Source of the DNA: Planctomycetia bacterium
Lineage (GTDB): Bacteria > Planctomycetota > Planctomycetia > Pirellulales > UBA1268
Assembly: GCA_010027105.1 (NCBI GenBank)
Contig: RGVT01000055.1
Coordinates: 1-11,718 of the forward strand
Reading direction: 5' to 3'
Length of the DNA stretch: 11,718 bases
A model generated the notes under the pieces. That model was not told where the DNA came from. It searched no databases and saw only the letters and a list, made by a program, of their open reading frames with translations. This document shows, piece after piece, positions 6,000 to 11,718 of this stretch; position 1 is the stretch's first letter, and each line of letters begins with the position of its first letter. A program made the position numbers and the translations under genes.

Positions 6000-6042
6000 G
6001 CCGGTGCGGCCGGTTTGCCGGTGGCCGCGGCCCGGCTCTAAT
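5999..6042 (+). promoter_or_regulatory. GC-rich hairpin overlapping a candidate peroxidase promoter
   Basis: AGCCGG-T-GCGGCC (5999-6011) can pair with GGCCGC-GGC-CCGGCT (6023-6037) around an 11-nt loop, directly after the membrane protein stop. This looks like a terminator stem without a U-tract. The same stretch holds TTGCCG (6015-6020) and, 16 nt later, TCTAAT (6037-6042, five of six to the -10 consensus), placed about 37 nt before the peroxidase ATG. The two readings, terminator and promoter, may both be true. Confidence 0.4.
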
Positions 6043-6078
6043 GGACCGGGTTCGTCAGCCATCCCCGGAGACCAAGCC

Positions 6079-6648
6079 ATGTCGCTCGACACACTGTCCC
6101 TGCTCGTCGCCTGCTGCCCGCTGTGCCTCGCCTTCTCGGCGGCCGTCGCCCGGGGTGAGGCGGCCTCGCCGCTCGTCGGGGAGGTGAAGAAGATCGACGG
6201 GTCACCCGCCGACCTCGCCGCCTACAAGGGGAAGGTGGTGCTCGTCGTGAACGTCGCCAGCCGCTGCGGCTACACGTCGCAGTACGCGGGCCTGCAGAAG
6301 CTCTACGACGCCCACAAGGACAAGGGGCTCGTCGTCCTCGGGTTCCCGGCCAACGAGTTCGGCGCCCAGGAGCCGGGCAGCGACGCGGAGATCGCCCGGT
6401 TCTGCTCGACGAAGTACGGCGTCACGTTTCCGATGTTCTCGAAGATCGTCGTGAAGGGGCCCGGCATCGCGCCGCTCTACAAGGCGCTCACGGAGACGGC
6501 GAATCCGCCCGGTGACGTGAAGTGGAACTTCGAGAAGTTCCTGATCGGCCGCGACGGCACGATCAAGGGACGCTACACGAGCGGCGTCGGCCCCGACGAC
6601 GCGGCCCTCAAGGCGGCGATCGAGGCGGAGCTGGCCAAGGCGGGCTGA
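6079..6648 (+). CDS. Exported glutathione-peroxidase-family thiol peroxidase
   Basis: This enzyme reduces peroxides with a cysteine active site. The ATG has GGAG (6067-6070) 8 nt upstream. Residues 1-29 look like a Sec signal (TLSLLVACCPLCLAFSAAVARGEA with Ala-rich cleavage), so the enzyme should act outside the cytoplasmic membrane. The catalytic tetrad is present: Cys63 (ASRCGYT), Gln97 (GFPANEFGAQEPG), and Trp149-Asn150 (KWNFEKFL). Cys109 (RFCSTKYGVTFP) lies 46 residues after Cys63, the same spacing as the resolving cysteine pair 36/82 of yeast Gpx3. This points to a thioredoxin-type two-cysteine mechanism and not true glutathione dependence. It is convergent with the glycosyltransferase operon, with only 12 nt between the stops. 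The family assignment is firm; the reductant is inferred. Confidence 0.92.
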   Translation: MSLDTLSLLVACCPLCLAFSAAVARGEAASPLVGEVKKIDGSPADLAAYKGKVVLVVNVASRCGYTSQYAGLQKLYDAHKDKGLVVLGFPANEFGAQEPGSDAEIARFCSTKYGVTFPMFSKIVVKGPGIAPLYKALTETANPPGDVKWNFEKFLIGRDGTIKGRYTSGVGPDDAALKAAIEAELAKAG

Positions 6649-6660
6649 TACCGGGCTCGC

Positions 6661-7644
6661 CTACGCCGCCCTGCGCGGCCGATCGGCGGCCGTGGTCGCC
6701 GCCTCCGGGAACCCGTGCACGCTCCTGGTGATCCAGAGCGGCCGGCCCCGGACCTGGCGATAGATGCGGGCCGCATATTCGGCCACGATGGTGAGCCCCA
6801 CGAGATTCAGGCCACCGACGCCGAGCACCGCGGCTACGACCGCCGCGGTGTGCGAATCGCGTCCCGCGAGGGCCAGGAGCCCGGCCGAGGCGGCCGCGAG
6901 CGAGGCGGCCGCGAGCGTGCCTCCGCAGAGCCACCACAGGAGCCGCACCGGGGCCCGCGAGAGCGAGATGAAGGCGTCTACTGCCAGCCGCAGCATCTTG
7001 TGGAACGGATACTTCGTCTCCCCCGCCAGCCGCGCGGCCCGGGCGTAGGCCAGCGGCTCCTGCCGGAAGCCGATCCACGCGACCATTCCCCGCAGGAACC
7101 TGTCCTGCTCGGGCATGGCCACGAGGCAGTCGACGACGCTCCTGTCCATCAGCCGGAAGTCGCCGGTGTCGACGGGCACCGGACGTTCGGCGATTCCGGT
7201 GAGCAGCCGGTAGAAGACTCGTGCCGTGAGCAGCTTGAAGAACGACTCGCCCTCGCGGCTGGTGCGCTGCCCGTACACCACGTCGACGCCGGCGCGCCAC
7301 CGTTCGAGCATCCCCGGAATCACCTCGGGCGGATCCTGCAGGTCGGCGTCGATCAGCACGACGGCGTCGCCCCGGGCGTGCTCGAGGCCGGCCGAGGCGG
7401 CCGCCTGGTGGCCGAAGTTGCGGGCGAGTGTCACCACGCGGACCCGCGGGTCGGACCGCCGGATCCGGTCGAGGATGTCCGCCGTGCGATCGCGGCTGCC
7501 GTCGTCGGCATAGATCACCTCGCAGCGGACGCCGAGCCGCCCGAGCACCTCGGTCAGCCGCGCGTGGGTGGCCTCGATCACGGCTTCCTCGTTGTAGCAC
7601 GGCACGACGACGGAGAGCAGGTTCGGGGCGGTTCGCTGGTTCAT
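6661..7644 (-). CDS. GT2 polyprenyl-phosphate glycosyltransferase (GtrB/DPM1-like)
   Basis: This enzyme probably transfers a sugar from a nucleotide donor to undecaprenyl phosphate on the cytosolic face of the membrane. The 327-residue protein has the GT-A start VVVPCYNEE (12-20), DDGSRDRT (47-54) and the metal-binding DADLQDPPE (99-107). The GtrB-type acceptor-helix region includes DTGDFRLMDR (159-168) and the GETKYPFHKM stretch (208-217). Two C-terminal membrane spans lie at about 232-260 and 267-290, ending in RIYRQVRGRPLWITR. This matches the GtrB/ArnC/DPM1 group in size and architecture. Its ATG overlaps the TGA of the preceding GT39 gene (7641-7644), so translation is coupled. It is the last gene of the leftward operon. 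The sugar is unknown. Confidence 0.9.
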   Translation of the reverse strand: MNQRTAPNLLSVVVPCYNEEAVIEATHARLTEVLGRLGVRCEVIYADDGSRDRTADILDRIRRSDPRVRVVTLARNFGHQAAASAGLEHARGDAVVLIDADLQDPPEVIPGMLERWRAGVDVVYGQRTSREGESFFKLLTARVFYRLLTGIAERPVPVDTGDFRLMDRSVVDCLVAMPEQDRFLRGMVAWIGFRQEPLAYARAARLAGETKYPFHKMLRLAVDAFISLSRAPVRLLWWLCGGTLAAASLAAASAGLLALAGRDSHTAAVVAAVLGVGGLNLVGLTIVAEYAARIYRQVRGRPLWITRSVHGFPEAATTAADRPRRAA

Positions 7645-9392
7645 CGCGTCAGGTTTCCGGAGGTGGCCGCCCGGTCGGCCGACAGGACGTGCGTGCCGAC
7701 GAGCAGGGCATCGTGCTTCTGGAACAGGGGCCGCGTGCGGCCCACGATGCCGCAGGTCGCGGGCAGGTGCGCGGCGAGCGCGGCGTACTCCGGCTCAGGC
7801 ACGATCACGACCGCATCGGGACCGGTGGCGAGAAACGCGCCGGCGTCCGCGGCCGCGTCGGCCCGCCACTCCTGCACGTGTCCGGCCGCGTAGTAGACGA
7901 TGGTGGGGGAGTTGCGGCCGAACGCGCCGATGCGGGCCCGGCCCCCGGCCAGGCGATGTGCCTCGCCGACGAATGCCGGGAGGGTGTTGGCGCGGGCCAG
8001 CCAGCCACCCGCCGGGCCGACCGCGAGCGCGGTGAACACGAGGGCCGTGGCGGCGAAGATGGCGATCGGCGCGAGCCTGCCGCGGCGGACCGTCACGAGG
8101 CAGGCGATCGCGCCCGCCACCGGCACGATCCCCACGACGGCGGCGGGCGCGGCGCCGGGGAGGCCGAAGAAACCGGCCGTGATCACGACGGCCGAGGTGG
8201 CGAGGCCGCCGAACGCGAGCCAGCCGAGGCCGGAGGCGAGCCAGCCGGGGTGCGGCCAGGCGGCGCGTCCGGCCGCGTCGGCGGCCAGGGCCGCCACGAG
8301 CAGCGCGGCGGCCGGGTAGGCGGGCATGACGTAGTTGGGCAGTTTCGTGGCGGCTGCGGAAAAGCCCCCCACCCAGACGGCGAGCCAGACGAGCGCGAGC
8401 GAGAACGCCCCGGCCGCGTCCCGGCCGACGGAGCGGTGGCGGAGCCTCCACGCGGCGAGCACGATCGCCAGCGGCAGGAAGCACGACCACGGGTAGAAGC
8501 CGACGAGCAGGCCGAGCGGGTGATAGAGCAGGCCCCCGCCGTGCTTTTCCATCGGCGCCGCGAAGCGGCCCACGTTGTGGATGAGGAAGAACCCGGCCGG
8601 CCACGCCCCGGCCGTCCGGACGCCCACGGCGACGTACCACGGTGCCGCCACGGCGAGCATCGCCAGCGTGAGCGTCACGACGCGGGTGGCCCGGAGCGTC
8701 TCGAGCACGGCCGCGCAGGCCGCGCGGACCAGGCCTCCGAGGTTGCGGTCCGTCGGGGTGGCGAGCCGCCGCTGGAGCGAGATGCCCCAGGCCCACGGCA
8801 GCACGACGGCCAGAGGCCCGACGAATCCGATCGGGCCCTTGCAGAGCACGGCGAGGCCCATGAGGCCACCGACGAGCGCCGCGCGGCGGATCGTGAGGCG
8901 GCCGCCGGCGGATGCCCCCGCACCGGCGCCCGGCAGCCAGGCTTCGGCGCCGAGCACGGTGGCCCAGGTGGTGAGCGCCGTGAGGATGGCGTCGGGCGTG
9001 GCCGCGTGCGACTCGACCGCGACCAGCAGGCACCCCACGTAGGCGAGCGCCGCCAGCACGCCCGCCAGCGGGCTGAACCAGCGGGTGCCGGCCCGCAGAA
9101 GCGCGAGGGCCGCGAGCAGCGTGGCCGCCGCGGCGGGAAGCCGCGCGGCGATTTCGGAGGTGCCGAACAGGCCGAAGCAGGCGGCCATGCACCAGTGCAT
9201 GAGCACCGGCTTGTCGACCGCGAGCGCGTCGTTGTACTCGGGCACGACCCAGTCCCCCGTGTCGAGCATCGCGCGGGCGATGGCGGCGAAGCGGGGCTCG
9301 TCCTCGTCCCAGAACGGCGTCGGCCAGAAGCCGACGGCCAACGTCACGGCGGAGGCCAGAAGCACGAGCAGGAGCGGATGGCGGGGCTGCAT
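7641..9392 (-). CDS. GT39/ArnT-type membrane glycosyltransferase, copy 2
   Basis: This integral membrane enzyme is expected to transfer a sugar from a polyprenyl-phosphate carrier to an acceptor on the outer side of the membrane. The 583-residue protein has an N-terminal span, then the GT39 acidic loop motif WDEDEPRF (28-35) and GDWVVPEYND (46-55), then DKPVLMHW (60-67). CKGPIG (184-189), the HNVGRF loop (272-277) and TKLPNY (349-354) follow. About ten hydrophobic segments are spread up to about 460. A soluble C-terminal domain begins near 465. The ATG is supported by GAAGGA (9403-9398) 5 nt upstream. The gene lies 41 nt after its paralogue and overlaps the GT2 gene by 4 nt. Acceptor (lipid A, protein or glycan) and sugar are unknown. 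Confidence 0.9.
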   Translation of the reverse strand: MQPRHPLLLVLLASAVTLAVGFWPTPFWDEDEPRFAAIARAMLDTGDWVVPEYNDALAVDKPVLMHWCMAACFGLFGTSEIAARLPAAAATLLAALALLRAGTRWFSPLAGVLAALAYVGCLLVAVESHAATPDAILTALTTWATVLGAEAWLPGAGAGASAGGRLTIRRAALVGGLMGLAVLCKGPIGFVGPLAVVLPWAWGISLQRRLATPTDRNLGGLVRAACAAVLETLRATRVVTLTLAMLAVAAPWYVAVGVRTAGAWPAGFFLIHNVGRFAAPMEKHGGGLLYHPLGLLVGFYPWSCFLPLAIVLAAWRLRHRSVGRDAAGAFSLALVWLAVWVGGFSAAATKLPNYVMPAYPAAALLVAALAADAAGRAAWPHPGWLASGLGWLAFGGLATSAVVITAGFFGLPGAAPAAVVGIVPVAGAIACLVTVRRGRLAPIAIFAATALVFTALAVGPAGGWLARANTLPAFVGEAHRLAGGRARIGAFGRNSPTIVYYAAGHVQEWRADAAADAGAFLATGPDAVVIVPEPEYAALAAHLPATCGIVGRTRPLFQKHDALLVGTHVLSADRAATSGNLTR

Positions 9393-9433
9393 GGGATTCC
9401 TTCAAGCGGCGGACGTGACGAACGCTGCGGTGG

Positions 9434-11119
9434 TCAGGGAACGACCGCCAGGGGCGCGTTCTCCCGCAGCGGCGGGCCGAACACCACGTAGTGGCGGTCG
9501 TCGAGCGTCGGGATCCGGGCCAGCACGGTGCAGTCGGGCGGCAGCGATGCGCAGGCGATCGCCTCGTGGCGGCTGTCGATCACGACCCTGGCGTGCGGGT
9601 GGCTGGCGAGATGGCGGGCCACGTCGGCTGCGGTCTCGAGCTTGGCGACGGTGGAGCGCGCATAGAACACCACCGTGGGCGGCACGTTCCAGAAGCAGGC
9701 CCAGGGCCCGTCTTCGGCGGCCAGCCGCGCGACGCTCTCGCGCATGCCCTGCGCGCGGGAGAAGCGGTCGGTCGCCACGCCGGCCAAGAGGCCGACGAGC
9801 AGGCACGCCGCCCCGGTCAGCACCGCGATCGCGCGCCGCGGCCGGCCCGCCGCGTCGCAGCGCCACGCGGCCCACGCGGCCGCGATCGGCACGAGGCCGC
9901 ACAGGCCGAGCCATTCCGCCCCGGGAGCCCGGAGCCGTGCCGCGACGACCAGCCCGATGGCCAGGGCCACTCCGCCCGTGCCGAGCGTCGCCCACGCCAC
10001 CCGCATCACGACGGCCCGGCCGCGGGCCGGGTCGCGCCAGGCGGCGGTGAAGGGCAGGGCGTCGCGGGCCCAGTCGACGAGCAGCAGCCCGGTCAAAAGC
10101 GCGAGCGCCGGATAGGCGGGCCAGACGTAGCCCGGGAGTTTGGTGCCCGAGCAGGAAAAAATGCCGATCCAGGCCGCGGCCCAGCAGGCGAGCAGGGCGG
10201 CACCGCGGCGGCCGGGGTGCTTCGACAGGGGGAGCAGCACCGTGACGGCGTGGGCGACCATCGCCGCGAGCACGATCGACCACGGGAAGAGTCCGACGGC
10301 GACGACGGCCGGATAGTAGAGGAACGAACCCGAGTGGCCCTCCATCGGAGCCATGAACCGGCCGACGTTATGGACGAGGAAAAACCCGCGCGGCCACGCG
10401 CCGCCGGTCCGCACGCCCACCCACAGGTACCAGGGCAGGGCGACGGCCAGCGCCGCGGCCAGCATCGCGGGCAGGCGCAGGCCGCCGACGGCGGACGCGA
10501 AGGTCGGCACGTCTCCCGCGAGCCTCCGCCACCCGGCGAACAGCAGGAACGCCACGACCGGGAGGGCGACGCCCACGGGGCCCTTGGCGAGGGCGGCGAG
10601 GCCGCAGGCGGCGCCGACCGCCGCCGCGTCGACCCGCGAGAGTCCGGGGGCGGCCCCAGCGCAGCCCCGGGCGCAGAGCCACAGCGCGAGCGTGGTGCAG
10701 AACGCGAGCGGCGCGTCGGGCGTGGCGGCCCGGCCGCCGACGGCCGTCCAGATGCAGGTGGCCATCGCGAGCCCGCCGACGAGGCCGGCAGCGGGGTCCA
10801 GGAGCAGGCAGCCGATCCGCCACGTCAGCAGGCAGGTGCCGATCGTGAGCAGGGCCGAGCCGATGCGTGCGCCCGTCTCGTTGCGACCGCATGCGGCGAA
10901 GCCCGCCAGTTGCACCCAGTTCACCAGCGGCGGCTTCTCGACACGGAGCCGGCCGTTGAAGGTGGGCACGATCCAGTCGCCCGAGTCGAGCATCGCCAGC
11001 GAGCAGGCGGCGTTCTTGGGCTCGTCGTCGTCCCAGAGCGCGGGCCCGCCGAGGTGCACCAGCAGCGTGCACGCCGCCGCGGCGGCGATCAGAGGCGCAT
11101 GCAGGCGGTGGTGAACCAC
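9434..11119 (-). CDS. GT39/ArnT-type membrane glycosyltransferase, copy 1
   Basis: The 561-residue protein is paralogous to the downstream gene and has the same order of motifs: WDDDEPKN (29-36), GDWIVPTFNG (47-56), EKPPLVNW (61-68), AKGPVG (178-183), HNVGRF (250-255) and TKLPGY (326-331). About ten membrane spans precede a soluble C-terminal domain starting near 452. The loop around HNVGRF is very similar in both proteins, while the region after the acidic motif differs (PKNAACS here, PRFAAIAR in the other). This suggests related donors but different acceptors. The start is GTG 11119, supported by AGGA 7 nt upstream; no in-frame ATG lies nearby. It is the first gene of the operon and is driven by a candidate promoter at 11194-11222. 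Lipid-linked sugar transfer outside the membrane is inferred from family and operon. Confidence 0.88.
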   Translation of the reverse strand: MVHHRLHAPLIAAAAACTLLVHLGGPALWDDDEPKNAACSLAMLDSGDWIVPTFNGRLRVEKPPLVNWVQLAGFAACGRNETGARIGSALLTIGTCLLTWRIGCLLLDPAAGLVGGLAMATCIWTAVGGRAATPDAPLAFCTTLALWLCARGCAGAAPGLSRVDAAAVGAACGLAALAKGPVGVALPVVAFLLFAGWRRLAGDVPTFASAVGGLRLPAMLAAALAVALPWYLWVGVRTGGAWPRGFFLVHNVGRFMAPMEGHSGSFLYYPAVVAVGLFPWSIVLAAMVAHAVTVLLPLSKHPGRRGAALLACWAAAWIGIFSCSGTKLPGYVWPAYPALALLTGLLLVDWARDALPFTAAWRDPARGRAVVMRVAWATLGTGGVALAIGLVVAARLRAPGAEWLGLCGLVPIAAAWAAWRCDAAGRPRRAIAVLTGAACLLVGLLAGVATDRFSRAQGMRESVARLAAEDGPWACFWNVPPTVVFYARSTVAKLETAADVARHLASHPHARVVIDSRHEAIACASLPPDCTVLARIPTLDDRHYVVFGPPLRENAPLAVVP

Positions 11120-11193
11120 GCGTCGATCCTGGTGGCGGAGGGGAGCGGAGGCCGGCTGCGGGCGTCGCCCCCGCGGCCGGTGAGCGGGGCGGG

Positions 11194-11222
11194 AGAGTAG
11201 GAGCGGCCCGGGCGGCGGTCAA
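11194..11222 (-). promoter_or_regulatory. Candidate promoter of the glycosyltransferase operon
   Basis: On the - strand, TTGACC (11222-11217) is followed after 17 nt by TACTCT (11199-11194). The -35 matches at five of six positions and the -10 at three of six. It would give a leader of roughly 65-70 nt before the GTG start. It points away from the gyrA promoter, with its -35 about 50 bp from the gyrA -35. Confidence 0.4.
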
Positions 11223-11267
11223 GGCGTTCCGGCGATACGGAAGTCGTTGTTTTTCAGGGGCTTCAGG

Positions 11268-11299
11268 CCGGTTGACCGGTTTCCGCGGGCGGGTATGTT
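11268..11299 (+). promoter_or_regulatory. Candidate gyrA promoter with a palindromic -35
   Basis: TTGACC (11272-11277) and TATGTT (11294-11299) are separated by 16 nt, a plausible sigma-70 arrangement, with an A/T-rich run (GTTGTTTTTC, from 11246) upstream. The -35 is embedded in the palindrome CCGGT-TG-ACCGG (11268-11279), which could be an operator. Transcription would begin near 11306. Confidence 0.55.
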
Positions 11300-11306
11300 C
11301 AGGCGG

Positions 11307-11345
11307 TCCCAGCGGCTCGATTTCAGGGACGAACCGACGCTGGGA
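11307..11345 (+). promoter_or_regulatory. Hairpin in the gyrA leader
   Basis: TCCCAGCG (11307-11314) pairs perfectly with CGCTGGGA (11338-11345) around a 23-nt loop. With a transcription start near 11306, the stem would begin at the very 5' end of the mRNA and finish 6 nt before the GAGAGG ribosome site (11352-11357). This could stabilise the mRNA or affect ribosome access. One such stem in GC-rich DNA may also be chance. Confidence 0.4.
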
Positions 11346-11364
11346 ACGACCGAGAGGGTGCCCC

Positions 11365-11718
11365 TTGGCAGACGACGAAACACCGGGCGGTGACGCGGCG
11401 CCGGGGGACGGCGCGGCCAGGGGCGACGGGACGCTGCGGGACATCTCCGGGGGCAGGCTCATCGAGCTGCCGATCGAGCAGGAGCTCAAGGACAGCTACC
11501 TGACGTACGCGATGAGCGTGATCGTCAGTCGGGCCCTGCCCGACGTGCGCGATGGCCTCAAGCCCTCGCAGCGGCGGATCCTCGTCGCGATGAACGATCT
11601 GAACCTGTCGCCCGGCGCCGCCCGTGTGAAGTGCGCCAAGATCTCCGGCGACACCAGCGGCAACTACCACCCCCACGGCGAGAGCGTGATCTACCCCACG
11701 CTCGTCCGCATGGCCCAG
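11365..11718 (+). CDS. gyrA: DNA gyrase subunit A, N-terminal part (runs off window)
   Basis: GyrA cuts and rejoins DNA with GyrB to introduce negative supercoils. The first 118 codons are present. TTG 11365 is preferred as start because GAGAGG (11352-11357) sits 7 nt upstream; GTG 11359 is in frame but too close to that site. A hydrophilic Gly/Asp/Ala-rich extension (about 1-30) precedes the conserved ELKDSYLTYAMSVIVSRALP (40-59) and DVRDGLKPSQRRIL (60-73). The winged-helix quinolone region reads NYHPHGESVIYPTLVRMAQ (100-118). The serine equivalent to E. coli Ser83 is kept (Ser107). E. coli Asp82, Ala84 and Asp87 are replaced by Glu106, Val108 and Pro111. The catalytic tyrosine lies beyond the window. 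A ParC or second GyrA paralogue is possible, since the two cannot be separated from this part alone. Confidence 0.88.
   Translation, partial: MADDETPGGDAAPGDGAARGDGTLRDISGGRLIELPIEQELKDSYLTYAMSVIVSRALPDVRDGLKPSQRRILVAMNDLNLSPGAARVKCAKISGDTSGNYHPHGESVIYPTLVRMAQ

Noticed and set aside
7428..11200. Two very long + strand frames (7428-9491 and 9491-11200) opposite the GT39 genes
   Set aside because: Their translations are Arg/Gly/Pro/Glu-rich with no recognisable domain, while the opposite strand encodes coherent membrane enzymes. They are GC-bias shadows.
11251..11270. A further palindrome copy near gyrA (GGGGCTTCAGGCCGG)
   Set aside because: It shares GGCTTCAG with the repeat core but lacks the second arm CCTGTC and the flanks, so it is chance similarity.

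Overview
The window is very GC-rich DNA, most likely from a Planctomycetota bacterium (probably near Pirellulales). Two proteins match families I associate with that group: a TIGR03009-type exported protein and a Minf_1886-type (TIGR04138, Verrucomicrobia/Planctomycetes-restricted) protein. The large antisense ORFs are GC-driven shadows and are not annotated. Nine or ten protein genes are supported; the last one runs off the right edge. No tRNA, rRNA, CRISPR or transposase gene is visible.

Left part (1-4800). This holds nadE (glutamine-dependent NAD+ synthetase, +), a D-lactate dehydrogenase-type 2-hydroxyacid dehydrogenase (-), and a secreted TIGR03009 protein (+, divergent from the dehydrogenase). 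This part is dominated by a family of short palindromic repeats with the core GACAGGCTTCAGCCTGTC. Six copies are present. One directly abuts the stop codon of nadE, one lies 14 nt beyond the dehydrogenase stop, and four form a strict 32-bp-period array that begins at the stop codon of the TIGR03009 gene. The nadE/dehydrogenase convergent gap is a 477-bp block bounded by inverted copies of the repeat. An 86-bp part of that block recurs, inverted, at the very start of the window, so nadE is sandwiched between inverted repeats.

Middle part (4800-6650). A probable operon holds the Minf_1886-family gene, a possible 30-residue membrane peptide and a multi-pass membrane protein of unknown function. 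It is followed by an exported glutathione-peroxidase-family thiol peroxidase.

Right part (6661-11718). A leftward three-gene operon encodes two tandem, paralogous GT39/ArnT-PMT-type integral membrane glycosyltransferases and a polyprenyl-phosphate GT2 glycosyltransferase. It is read from a divergent promoter region shared with gyrA. The GT2 enzyme would make lipid-linked sugar that the GT39 enzymes transfer outside the cytoplasmic membrane. The window ends in the N-terminus of DNA gyrase subunit A, whose quinolone-pocket residues differ from E. coli.

The most unusual material is the stop-codon-associated palindromic repeat family and its inverted-repeat-bounded block. The protein genes themselves belong mostly to known families.
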